A stretch of DNA of 64,000 nt from a bacterium (GTDB taxonomy: Bacteria; Actinomycetota; Acidimicrobiia; Spongiisociales; Spongiisociaceae), in contig JAPPFW010000095.1 of the NCBI GenBank assembly GCA_028821575.1, positions 24,428-88,427 on the forward strand, given 5' to 3'. Shown here one piece after another: positions 26,869-35,343 of the stretch (the stretch's first letter is position 1; each line of letters begins with the position of its first letter). The position numbers were made by a program, and so were the translations under genes. The notes beneath the pieces were generated by a model, which did not search any database, had not been told where the DNA came from, and saw nothing but the letters and a program-made list of their open reading frames with translations.

Positions 26869-27669
26869 CTATCCGAGGGTCGCTGCGAGCAGCGCCAAGA
26901 GACGGGAGATCATGTCCCCTGCCGCGCCCGGATGGTACGAAGCAGAGTCGTCGTCGAGAAAGTCGTGCCCCACCCCCTCGTAGAGGATCCACTTGCCATG
27001 CCGATTGCGTCGCTGCGCCTCGTCCACCCCTTCTGCTGGGACCAACTCATCCTCGGCGCCGTATAGGCCTAGCACCGCCATCGGCAACATCCCCAACGCG
27101 TCGGCAACCTGCAACTCGCGGTCCTCGTCCCCGGCGAGCGGGGCGTAGGCGACACAGAGTGCCCCGACCAGACGCCGGCGGTGCGCTGCATAGGTGATCG
27201 CGAACCGGCCCCCGACGTCGATGCCGACCACACCGATGTTCCCCTGCCTTGCCCAACCGGCCGGATCGTTGAAAGCGAAGGCGACCGCGTCGTCTATATC
27301 TGCCAGAGCACGGCGGCCACGGACTCGACGGTAGGCGGCGATCAACTCGTCGAAGGATGCATCATCCCCGGGGTGGGCACCACGGGTGAGGTCGGGGACC
27401 AGCACCGCGTAGCGGTTTCTAGCCAACCGGCGGGCCAGGTCCTTGACGAAGGGGGTGATCCCTCGCAGCGGTGGGAGCAGGACAACCAACGGGTAGGACC
27501 CGATCCGGTCCGGGCGCGCCAAGTACCCCTCCGTGAACCGGGCGCCGGTGGGCATGGCGAATTCGCGGTAGAGGATCTCGATCGTCCCCTCATGCTGGAG
27601 AACCGCCACATCACCTCCCGAGCCTGCGGTTGCCTGGGGTCCGACCGTCCTGGGTCGAACCTCGATCAT
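26869..27669 (-). CDS. Dienelactone-hydrolase-like alpha/beta hydrolase with Asp at the nucleophile position
   Basis: 266 residues. LVVLLPPLRGITPFVKDLARRLA, YAVLVPDLTRG and the nucleophile elbow VVGIDVGGRFAITYAA are in DLH order, with Asp207 (YGAEDELVP) and His235 (GVGHDF) completing a triad. The usual Cys or Ser of the elbow is Asp151. An Asp nucleophile is known in haloalkane dehalogenases and epoxide hydrolases of the wider fold, but not typical for DLH. The change may alter chemistry or inactivate it. Ten bases separate it from the LLM oxidoreductase downstream. Confidence 0.75.
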   Translation of the reverse strand: MIEVRPRTVGPQATAGSGGDVAVLQHEGTIEILYREFAMPTGARFTEGYLARPDRIGSYPLVVLLPPLRGITPFVKDLARRLARNRYAVLVPDLTRGAHPGDDASFDELIAAYRRVRGRRALADIDDAVAFAFNDPAGWARQGNIGVVGIDVGGRFAITYAAHRRRLVGALCVAYAPLAGDEDRELQVADALGMLPMAVLGLYGAEDELVPAEGVDEAQRRNRHGKWILYEGVGHDFLDDDSASYHPGAAGDMISRLLALLAATLG

Positions 27670-27695
27670 CCTAGCGATCAGCCATCACAATCGAA

Positions 27696-27716
27696 GATGG
27701 TGGATGGTGGATGGTG
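27696..27716. repeat. Heptamer tandem repeat GATGGTG x3
   Basis: Three perfect 7-bp units in the short gap between the hydrolase and the biotin ligase gene, six bases beyond the ligase stop. Confidence 0.75.
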
Positions 27717-27721
27717 GGCTC

Positions 27722-28423
27722 CTACACAGCTCCCGGCTTGCCGTGGCGCCGGACCTCCGAGACCGAGCCGGAGACGAGGGTGATCCGCCCGGCCGGGGTG
27801 GCAACCACCAAGCCTCCCTCTGGCGAGATGTCCACGGCCCGACCCCTGCCGTTCGGATTCCACGTGATCTCCCGGCCGAGGGTCGAGCATCGACGTCGGT
27901 AGTCGTGGTAGGGCCAGTCTTGCGGCCCACTCGCCATGAACTCGAGGAGACCGGCAGCCCACCGGCCCGCTATGCCTAGTGCCGCGTCAGGACCGGGATC
28001 GCTCGGATAGACCGCGTCTCTGCCGGAGGGGGCGTCGGGCCAGTGGAGGTTGGCACCCCACCCTACGATCACTGACCCGCCGGAAGCCTCGGTGAGTATG
28101 CCGCCGAGCTTGTCGTCGCCCTTCATGAGATCGTTGGGCCACTTGAGCGTCAGCCCTGCGGCCGCCCCACCGAGTGATCGAAGGGCTGCAACACCCGCAA
28201 CGAGCGTGATCACCGGCCACCACGGTGACGGCCAGGCAGGACGGAACCCGATCGAGGCGGCCAGAGCCCTCGGCGCGTTGACCCAATCGGCACCGGTCCG
28301 GCCCCTTCCTCTGGTCTGGGAGCCGGCGACCACCAACACCGGACGCGAGTCGATTCGCCTACGCACCTCGTCCTGGGTGGAAGTGGTCTGTTCGAGAACC
28401 AGCGTCTCGTAAGGTCTGGACAT
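27722..28423 (-). CDS. birA: Biotin--[acetyl-CoA-carboxylase] ligase
   Basis: 233 residues. Catalytic-domain motifs TTSTQDEV, GSQTRGRGRTGADW (biotinyl-AMP loop), LKWPNDLM and GGILTEA, with VGWGANLHW following. There is no N-terminal helix-turn-helix, so it is a ligase only, not a repressor, as is usual in actinobacteria. It attaches biotin to the carboxylase alpha subunit encoded about 2 kb away and is divergent from the carboxylase genes. Confidence 0.9.
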   Translation of the reverse strand: MSRPYETLVLEQTTSTQDEVRRRIDSRPVLVVAGSQTRGRGRTGADWVNAPRALAASIGFRPAWPSPWWPVITLVAGVAALRSLGGAAAGLTLKWPNDLMKGDDKLGGILTEASGGSVIVGWGANLHWPDAPSGRDAVYPSDPGPDAALGIAGRWAAGLLEFMASGPQDWPYHDYRRRCSTLGREITWNPNGRGRAVDISPEGGLVVATPAGRITLVSGSVSEVRRHGKPGAV

Positions 28424-28653
28424 GGTCAGTGGATGTTATCCGTCGCCTTTTGAGCGGAGAAAACCCCGTTGGTGTAGCCATCGTTCGGCCCCGGGGGTCT
28501 AAGGGACGGCGGGAACGGGGATGAAGCACGTGTCGAGCCTCCCAGACCGGTAAATCGTTTCTGGCGATTCTCGCGCCTATGGTGGAACGTGCCGTGCGCT
28601 TGCTTGCACCCTCTGGATCGTCCGACGCCAGCCTTAGCAGTAAAGGTGAGTAT
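28424..28653. other. Divergent intergenic region birA / acyl-CoA carboxylase
   Basis: About 230 bases that must hold promoters for both directions. An in-frame ATG at 28579 could extend the carboxylase, but the sequence before 28654 looks untranslated. No clear consensus boxes. Confidence 0.35.
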
Positions 28654-30204
28654 GTGGGCACCGAACAACGGATAGAACAACTCCGCGAACTCCGCCGGCA
28701 GGCCGAAGCGCCCGGCAGCCGACGCGCCTTCGACCGCCAGCACGAGCGGGGGAAGATGACGGCCCGCGAGCGTATAGGCCTGTTGCTCGACAAGGACAGC
28801 TTCCAGGAGACCGACACTTTCGTACGCCACCAGTCGCGTGGTTTCGGCATCGAGGACCGGCGACCCCTGGGAGACGCGGTGGTCACCGGATACGGAACCA
28901 TTGATGGGCGCACCGTCTTCCTCTTCGCGGAGGACTTCACCGTGTTCGGCGGCAGCCTCGGCAAAGCGGTCGCCGACAAGATCACCAAAGTGATGGACAT
29001 GGCCATGAAGGTGGGGGCTCCCATCATCGGGCTCAAGGACTCGGGAGGGGCTCGCATCCAGGAAGGTGTTCAAGCCCTCGACGGCTACGGGAGGATCTTC
29101 TACCGGAACGTACGCGCCTCGGGCGTGATCCCCCAGATCTCGGTGATCATGGGCCCGTGCGCAGGCGGAGCGGTCTACTCCCCCGCCATCACCGACTTCG
29201 TCTACCAGGTGGACGGCACCAGCCACATGTTCATCACGGGACCCGACGTGATCAAGGCGGTCACCGGGGAGGACGTGACCTTCGAGGCGCTAGGGGGCGC
29301 CGCCACCCACGCCACCACGTCCGGCGTGACCCACTTCGTGTGCACTTCAGGCGAAGCGGCCCTCGATGAAGTACGTTACCTGCTGTCGTTCCTACCCCAG
29401 AACAACATGGAGCCGTCCCCCTACTTCGCCCCGGTCGACTCGCCTGACCGCGTGGACAACGGGCTTGACGCCATGATCCCCGACTCTCCCAACCAGCCCT
29501 ACGACATGGTGGACATCATCGAGGCGGTCGTGGACGACGGGGAGTTCTACGAAGTCCACGAACATTGGGCGAAGAACATCGTCGTCGGCTTCGCCCGGTT
29601 GAACGGCTACTCGACGGGCATCGTCGCCAACCAACCGTCCCATCTGGCGGGAACTCTCGACATCAAGGCATCGGAGAAGGCCGCCCGGTTCGTAAGGGTG
29701 TGCGACGCCTTCAACGTACCGATCTGCACGTTTGTGGATGTTCCCGGCTTCCTGCCCGGGGTGGAACAGGAACACGGCGGCATCATCCGACACGGCGCCA
29801 AGCTCCTCTACGCCTATTGCGAGGCATCGGTACCCCGGGTCACGGTCATCACCCGCAAGTCGTACGGCGGCGCCTACCTGGTGATGAACGCCCGTGGAGT
29901 CGGAGCCGACCTGGTGTACGCGTGGCCGTCGGCCGAGATCGCGGTCATGGGTGCGCAAGGAGCCGTCAACATCATCCACCGCAGGGAGATAACCACCGCC
30001 GACGATCCCGACGAACGCCACAGGTCGCTGGTCGATGAGTACGAGCGCCGGTTCGCCAACCCCTACGTCGCCTCGGAACTGGGGTTGGTCGACAACGTGA
30101 TCGAACCGCGTGAGACCCGTCCCCGGCTCGTAAAGGCGTTCGAGATGTTGCGGAACAAGCGGGACGCGCTCCCGCCCAAGAAGCACGGTAACATTCCCCT
30201 CTGA
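28654..30204 (+). CDS. pccB: Acyl-CoA (propionyl-CoA) carboxylase beta, carboxyltransferase subunit
   Basis: 516 residues from the GTG at 28654, preceded by AAAGGTGAG; an ATG 75 bases upstream is possible. Two crotonase-like halves: KMTARERIGLLLDKDSF, LKDSGGARIQEG, GPCAGGAVYSPAITDF in the first, and VDVPGFLPGVEQEHGGIIRHGAK, TRKSYGGAYLVM in the second. It transfers carboxyl from carboxybiotin to acyl-CoA; overall it resembles propionyl-CoA carboxylase. The alpha subunit follows at 124 bases, and a mutase for methylmalonyl-type CoA lies nearby, suggesting a propionyl-CoA route. Confidence 0.9.
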   Translation: MGTEQRIEQLRELRRQAEAPGSRRAFDRQHERGKMTARERIGLLLDKDSFQETDTFVRHQSRGFGIEDRRPLGDAVVTGYGTIDGRTVFLFAEDFTVFGGSLGKAVADKITKVMDMAMKVGAPIIGLKDSGGARIQEGVQALDGYGRIFYRNVRASGVIPQISVIMGPCAGGAVYSPAITDFVYQVDGTSHMFITGPDVIKAVTGEDVTFEALGGAATHATTSGVTHFVCTSGEAALDEVRYLLSFLPQNNMEPSPYFAPVDSPDRVDNGLDAMIPDSPNQPYDMVDIIEAVVDDGEFYEVHEHWAKNIVVGFARLNGYSTGIVANQPSHLAGTLDIKASEKAARFVRVCDAFNVPICTFVDVPGFLPGVEQEHGGIIRHGAKLLYAYCEASVPRVTVITRKSYGGAYLVMNARGVGADLVYAWPSAEIAVMGAQGAVNIIHRREITTADDPDERHRSLVDEYERRFANPYVASELGLVDNVIEPRETRPRLVKAFEMLRNKRDALPPKKHGNIPL

Positions 30205-30328
30205 GACCACCGAGACAAGACATGCCTGCTAGACCCCGACCCTTCCCGGCACCGCCATCCGGCAGGCCCCGGTCTCGGCTTCCCTCCGCGAAACGCGCTT
30301 TCTGCTCGCCATTTCGCCCGGAAGCCTC

Positions 30329-32071
30329 GTGAACTCCCTTCTCGTCGCCAATCGCGGCGAGATCGCGGTCCGAGTGATACGCACGGCCCGCGAACTCGGC
30401 ATGCGCACGATCGCCGTGTACTCGGAGCTCGACCGGGACGCGCTCCACGTCCAGTTGGCCGACCAGGCTTGGAACATCGGTGGGGCGCCCGCCTCCGAGT
30501 CCTACCTCAACGCCGGGCGGATCGTCGAGGTTGCGAGGGAGGCCGGCGCCGAGGCCATCCATCCCGGCTACGGCTTCCTGGCCGAGAACGCGTCGTTCGC
30601 CCGCCGGGTAACCGAGGCCGGCATCACATGGGTGGGGCCACCGCCGTCCGCAATCGAGTCGATGGGCGACAAGATCATCTCGCGCAGGACAGCGGAGCGG
30701 GCCGGAGTGGCGCCGGTACCGGGCACGACGGATGCCGTCGAGAACCTCGACGAGGCGCTGAGGATCGCCGATGAGATCGGTTATCCGGTGGCCGTGAAGG
30801 CAACCGGAGGGGGCGGCGGTAAAGGTCTACGGGTAGCCCGGAACCGTAAAGCGCTGGCAGAGGCGATCGAGGGCGCCCAACGCGAGGCGGCCGCATACTT
30901 CGGCAATCCGGTGGTGTATCTAGAGGCTTACATGACCCGAACCCGGCACATCGAGGCGCAGATCATGGTCGACCTCCACGGCAACTACCGGTTCCTGGGT
31001 GAGCGGGACTGCTCGGTGCAACGCCGGCACCAGAAGCTGATCGAGGAGGCACCGTCCGTGGTGCTCTCCCCGGAGGGACGCCGTTCGCTGGGTGAGGCTG
31101 CGCTGGCGGTTGCCGAGGCGTGCGGATACCTCAACGCAGGAACGGTGGAGTTCCTGCTGAATCCCGACGGCAGCTTCTACTTCCTCGAGATGAACACCCG
31201 GCTTCAGGTGGAGCACACCGTGACCGAGATGGTGACAGGAGTCGACCTGGTCGCCGAGCAGTTGTCGGTGGCCATGGGTGAGCCGGTCTCATTCGGCGAC
31301 CTACCCGTCAACGGACACGCCATCGAGTTGCGCATCAACGCCGAGGATCCCGGCAATGACTTCCGCCCGACCCCGGGGACGGTGACCGAGTACAGGGAAC
31401 CGGGCGGGCCCGGTGTGAGGGTGGATTCGTGGATCGTGCCCGGAACCGCCGTAAGCCAGTACTACGACAACCTCTTGGCCAAGCTGGTCGTTTGGGGCCG
31501 CACGAGAGCCGAGGCCATAGCCCGAGCCAAACGGGCCCTGGACGAGTACCGGGTGGCGGGTGTCGCAACCACGATCCCGGCGCATCGGGCCGTGCTCTCC
31601 CACCCTTCCTTCGTGGCCGGGAAGGCCCACACCCGGTTCGTCGAAGACGAAATGAACCTGACCCGCGAACCGTTCGATCGCGGTGATGCGGTGCCGAGCG
31701 AGCCGGCGACGGCCAGAAAGGCGATGACCGTGGAAGTGGGAGGGCGGCGCTTCGACGTGACCTACTGGGTGCCCGAGGTATCCACACGCGCAGGCGGGGA
31801 CCGCCCGTCGCGCAAGCCACCCACCCGGCGTACAGGGACCGCGTCGCTGTCCAGCGAGCCGGGAATGGTCGTCTCCCCGATGCAGGGCACCATCGTGAAG
31901 GTCTCCGTCAAGGCCGGCGATCGGGTGAACGCCGACCAGCAGATCTGCGTCCTCGAGGCCATGAAGATGGAGAACGAGATCACCAGCCCGATCGACGGCG
32001 AACTGATCGAACTCAGGGTGCGGCCCGGTGACACCGTCCGCAACAACGAGGTCCTCGCGATCGTTAGATAG
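30329..32071 (+). CDS. Acyl-CoA carboxylase alpha: biotin carboxylase plus biotin carrier domain
   Basis: 580 residues. Biotin carboxylase: LLVANRGEIAVRVIRTA, HPGYGFLAENA, VAVKATGGGGGKGLRVA, ERDCSVQRRHQKLIEEAP and FLEMNTRLQVEHTVTE. The C-terminal biotin carrier domain carries the biotinylation site VLEAMKMENEI. It makes carboxybiotin from bicarbonate and ATP for the beta subunit upstream. Start is GTG at 30329. Actinobacterial AccA-type alpha subunits of this length often serve several beta subunits. Confidence 0.92.
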   Translation: MNSLLVANRGEIAVRVIRTARELGMRTIAVYSELDRDALHVQLADQAWNIGGAPASESYLNAGRIVEVAREAGAEAIHPGYGFLAENASFARRVTEAGITWVGPPPSAIESMGDKIISRRTAERAGVAPVPGTTDAVENLDEALRIADEIGYPVAVKATGGGGGKGLRVARNRKALAEAIEGAQREAAAYFGNPVVYLEAYMTRTRHIEAQIMVDLHGNYRFLGERDCSVQRRHQKLIEEAPSVVLSPEGRRSLGEAALAVAEACGYLNAGTVEFLLNPDGSFYFLEMNTRLQVEHTVTEMVTGVDLVAEQLSVAMGEPVSFGDLPVNGHAIELRINAEDPGNDFRPTPGTVTEYREPGGPGVRVDSWIVPGTAVSQYYDNLLAKLVVWGRTRAEAIARAKRALDEYRVAGVATTIPAHRAVLSHPSFVAGKAHTRFVEDEMNLTREPFDRGDAVPSEPATARKAMTVEVGGRRFDVTYWVPEVSTRAGGDRPSRKPPTRRTGTASLSSEPGMVVSPMQGTIVKVSVKAGDRVNADQQICVLEAMKMENEITSPIDGELIELRVRPGDTVRNNEVLAIVR

Positions 32072-32089
32072 TGCCAGTTGCCGTCACAA

Positions 32090-32117
32090 CCACTAACTAC
32101 TAACTACTAACCACTAA
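32090..32117. repeat. Heptamer tandem repeat (CCACTAA/CTACTAA) x4
   Basis: Four 7-bp units, CCACTAA, CTACTAA, CTACTAA, CCACTAA, between convergent genes; the last overlaps the stop of the flavoprotein gene. On the other strand this is the same TTAGTRG unit as at 6.9 kb. Confidence 0.78.
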
Positions 32118-33478
32118 TCCCCAGCGTCGGAAATCGACTCGGACAGGGTGGGATGTACCATCAGGGTCTCGCGCAGGGTCTGGACCTTGATCTTCCCCCG
32201 TGTGGCTAGGGCGAGGATTCCGATCAGTTCCGACGCCCTGTGCCCTACGACCGTTCCGCCGAGCACGACCCTGGTCGCAGGATCGGAGACAACCTTGGCG
32301 AAGCCCCTGGTGCTCCCGTGGATGACGCTGCGCGGGTTGGCCGTGAACGGGACCTTCGTAATCCGGACCTTGCGGCCCTCGGCCGCCGCGTCCGCTTCCT
32401 CCAGACCCACGGAGGCTATTTCCGGTTCTGTGAAGATCGCCTGCGCCACCTTCGAGTAGTCGATGGCCTTCCCGGGATGGCCCGTCGCGTGTCGAGCAAG
32501 GTTGCGTCCCTGCTGGTTGGCCACCGAGGACAGGAGCATCTGGCCGGTCACGTCCCCCGCCGCGTAGATATGGGGAACCGACGTGCGCTGGTACTGATCA
32601 ACCACGATGAAGCCCCCTTCGGTCTCCACCTCTGCCTCTTCCAAGCCCAGGCAGTCGCTCATCGGAACCGCGCCCACCGCCAGCAATGCATGGCTTCCGT
32701 AGACCCGGCGGCCGTCCCCGACGTGCACGATCACACCGTTTCCACTGCGCTCGATGTCCACCGCGCGTGCGCCCTTGAGGAGGGCGACGCCACGCTCGAG
32801 GAAGTCCGTCTCGAGCGCCGCCGCCACCTCGGCGTCGCGGTGCGGCAGGACATGGTGCCTGCTGACCAGCAGCGTGACCTTCGATCCGAGGCTCTCGAAT
32901 ATGTGGACCATCTCCACGCCGGTCACGCCCGATCCGATCACCACCACATGCTCGGGAGGGGCTGGGAGGTCGTAGACGTGGCGGGTGGTCAGGATCCGAT
33001 CCCCGTCCACTCTTGCCCACTCCGGTACACGCGGCCTGGAGCCGGTCGAGATCAGCGCGGCATCGAACTCGATGACACGGTCCGCCCCGTCCACGACCGC
33101 AACGGCCTGGTTGGGGCTCACGAACCGGCCGCGACCCTTCAATATCTCAACGCCCTGGCTCTCTAGCAACTCGGTGGATCGGGCCGAGATCATCGACGTG
33201 ACGGTCCGTATCCGGTCGGCCAGGCGTCCGAGATCCACTCCGGCGCCGTGGTCCGCTATGCCCAGGTCCCCGGCATTGCGGATCGCCTGCATCCGGATTG
33301 ACATGGCCGCCATCGCCTTCGATGGGATGCAGTCCCGGAGGTGCGCGGCCCCACCCACGACCGAATCCTCAACGAGAGTCACGTCGGCGCCATGGGCGGC
33401 GGCGGTGCTGGCCGCTGCCGTACCGGCGGGACCCCCGCCGATGATCAGGAACCGGAGGAGCGGATCCTCCCTGATCAT
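32114..33478 (-). CDS. LpdA-like NAD(P)H:quinone reductase family flavoprotein
   Basis: 454 residues in the dihydrolipoamide dehydrogenase family: FLIIGGGPAGTAAA, GSGVTGVEMVHIFESLG, AAGDVTGQMLLSSVA and HPTLSES at the C-terminus. The normal CxxxxC redox pair is broken: the site reads GGAAHLRDCIPSK, with the first Cys replaced by Ala. Mycobacterial LpdA (Rv3303c) is similar and acts as a quinone reductase rather than a disulfide reductase, so that activity is most likely. It ends tail to tail with the carboxylase alpha gene. Confidence 0.82.
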   Translation of the reverse strand: MIREDPLLRFLIIGGGPAGTAAASTAAAHGADVTLVEDSVVGGAAHLRDCIPSKAMAAMSIRMQAIRNAGDLGIADHGAGVDLGRLADRIRTVTSMISARSTELLESQGVEILKGRGRFVSPNQAVAVVDGADRVIEFDAALISTGSRPRVPEWARVDGDRILTTRHVYDLPAPPEHVVVIGSGVTGVEMVHIFESLGSKVTLLVSRHHVLPHRDAEVAAALETDFLERGVALLKGARAVDIERSGNGVIVHVGDGRRVYGSHALLAVGAVPMSDCLGLEEAEVETEGGFIVVDQYQRTSVPHIYAAGDVTGQMLLSSVANQQGRNLARHATGHPGKAIDYSKVAQAIFTEPEIASVGLEEADAAAEGRKVRITKVPFTANPRSVIHGSTRGFAKVVSDPATRVVLGGTVVGHRASELIGILALATRGKIKVQTLRETLMVHPTLSESISDAGD

Positions 33479-33515
33479 CCGCTTGCCTCCCTACCCACGG
33501 CAGGAACCCTGCCGA

Positions 33516-35090
33516 TCATCGCGGCCGGTGCACGCCGAACACCCGGCGCAGGGCATCCGACACCTCTCCGAGGGTTGCGTCCGCAACCAGTGCCGCCTTC
33601 ATGGGGTACATCAGATTGCCGCCACCTCGAGCAGCTGCCTCCAACTCTCCCAGCGTTCCCTCCACCGCCACCGGATCGCGCCCGGCCCGGAACCGGATCA
33701 CCCGATCTCGCTGCTGCAGCTCGACCTCTGGATCCACCTCGAGTGGCTCCACGCCCGCACCCACGTCGTCGGCGTATCGGTTGACCCCCACCACGGTGTC
33801 TTCGCCCGATTCGATACGGAGGGAGGCGCGGTAGGCAGCCTCCTCGATCTCACCCTGCGGGAATCCCTGCTCGATGGCCGCCACCGCTCCACCGAGGCGG
33901 TCCGTCTCATCGATGAGCCGGATGGCGACTTCCTCAAGAGAGTCGGTCAGGCTCTCCACGTAGTAGGACCCAGCCAGGGGATCGACCGTGTCCGTGACTC
34001 CCGACTCGGCTGCCAATATCTGCTGGGTCCTGAGCGCGATGGTCGCCGATCTCTGCGTGGGAAGACCGAGCGCCTCGTCAAATGCGTTGGTGTGGAGCGA
34101 CTGCGTTCCCCCCAGGGTGGCCGCCACCGCCTGAAGAGCCGTCCGGACGATGTTGTTCTCGGGTTGCTGGGCGGTAAGAGTCGAACCGGCGGTCTGGGTA
34201 TGGAAACGCATCCGCTGGGCAGCCCGGTCGGTGGCTCCGAACCGCTCCTTCATGATGGTGGCCCAGAGGCGCCGAGCCGCCCGGAACTTGGCTGCTTCCT
34301 CGAACAGATGGTTGTGGGAGTTCCAGAAGAACGACAGCCTCGGCCCGAAGCTGTTCACGTCCATCCCGGCATCTACCGCCGCCTTCACGTAGGCGATCCC
34401 GTTAGCCAGCGTAAAGGCCAGTTCCTGCGCTGCGGTGGCGCCTGCCTCCCGGATGTGATAACCGCTTATCGAGATGGTGTTCCAACTGCGAAGCTCCTTG
34501 CTGCAGTAGGCGAACAGGTCGGTCACCAGGCGCATCGAGGCAGCGGGAGGGTATATATAGGTGCCGCGTGCGATGTACTCCTTGAGGATGTCATTCTGGA
34601 CGGTCCCGCGGATTCTCTCCGGCGGTACACCCTGCTCCTCCGCCACCAGTTGGTACAGCAGCAGCAGGATGGGCGCGGTGGCGTTGATGGTCATAGACGT
34701 GGTCACCTCGCCCAGGGGGAGACCGTCGAGGAGGGTCCGCATGTCGTCCAGGTTGTCGATCGCAACGCCGACCTTGCCGACCTCGCCGGCCGCCATAGGG
34801 GAGTCGGAGTCGAGACCCATCTGGGTGGGTAGATCGAACGCAACGGAAAGGCCGGTCTGGCCCGCTGCGAGGAGCGCCTTGAACCGTTGGTTGGTCTCCC
34901 TCGCCGTCCCGAACCCCGCATACTGGCGCATCGTCCAGGTGCGCCCCCGATACATGGTCGGATAGGGACCCCGGGTGAAGGGGTAGGAACCCGGTTCGCC
35001 AAGCGTCCCATGCGAGCCGGGACCGTAGACAACCTCGACCTCGATGCCGCTTGACGTCGCGCGGACCGAGGCTTGCGAAGGATTGGACAC
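33516..35090 (-). CDS. Acyl-CoA mutase large subunit (methylmalonyl-/isobutyryl-CoA mutase type)
   Basis: 524 residues from the GTG at 35090; the upstream in-frame extension is Arg/Pro-rich and looks untranslated. Substrate-barrel motifs: [77 protein letters not shown] and [16 protein letters not shown]. The C-terminal B12-binding domain is absent, so a separate small subunit is required and none is in the window. Methylmalonyl-CoA mutase fits the nearby propionyl-CoA carboxylase; isobutyryl-CoA-type mutases have the same architecture and cannot be excluded. Confidence 0.83.
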   Translation of the reverse strand: MSNPSQASVRATSSGIEVEVVYGPGSHGTLGEPGSYPFTRGPYPTMYRGRTWTMRQYAGFGTARETNQRFKALLAAGQTGLSVAFDLPTQMGLDSDSPMAAGEVGKVGVAIDNLDDMRTLLDGLPLGEVTTSMTINATAPILLLLYQLVAEEQGVPPERIRGTVQNDILKEYIARGTYIYPPAASMRLVTDLFAYCSKELRSWNTISISGYHIREAGATAAQELAFTLANGIAYVKAAVDAGMDVNSFGPRLSFFWNSHNHLFEEAAKFRAARRLWATIMKERFGATDRAAQRMRFHTQTAGSTLTAQQPENNIVRTALQAVAATLGGTQSLHTNAFDEALGLPTQRSATIALRTQQILAAESGVTDTVDPLAGSYYVESLTDSLEEVAIRLIDETDRLGGAVAAIEQGFPQGEIEEAAYRASLRIESGEDTVVGVNRYADDVGAGVEPLEVDPEVELQQRDRVIRFRAGRDPVAVEGTLGELEAAARGGGNLMYPMKAALVADATLGEVSDALRRVFGVHRPR

Positions 35091-35343
35091 AGGTCTGGGT
35101 ATCCTGACTAGTCGATGACTCGGGATCGTAGTGGCCCGTCCGTGAGATGGCGGCGGCACCCGCCGGAAGCGGCGTTGCGTGCGAGGCGCGCCCACGAAGG
35201 TCTGCCCGCAGCGGAACATCGACAGAGCGGAGCGCAGCGAGGGGCGTCGCCGACCACCTGGACAGGGCCGGTCACCTCGCAGGTAGTCCACCTCCCCTTA
35301 ACAGAGGTAGACGGCCGAGCGTCGCCCACGGCGCGGTGAGCAG
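35091..35343. other. Divergent intergenic region mutase / PBP
   Basis: About 250 bases between divergent genes. No supported ORF or RNA; it should hold two promoters, but no clear boxes stand out. Confidence 0.35.

Noticed and set aside
32985..34832. 615-codon open frame on the plus strand
   Set aside because: Antisense to the flavoprotein and mutase genes; high-GC third-position shadow with no domain.
35091..35291. N-terminal extension of the acyl-CoA mutase
   Set aside because: Arg/Pro-rich, lacks family similarity, and lies in the divergent promoter region.
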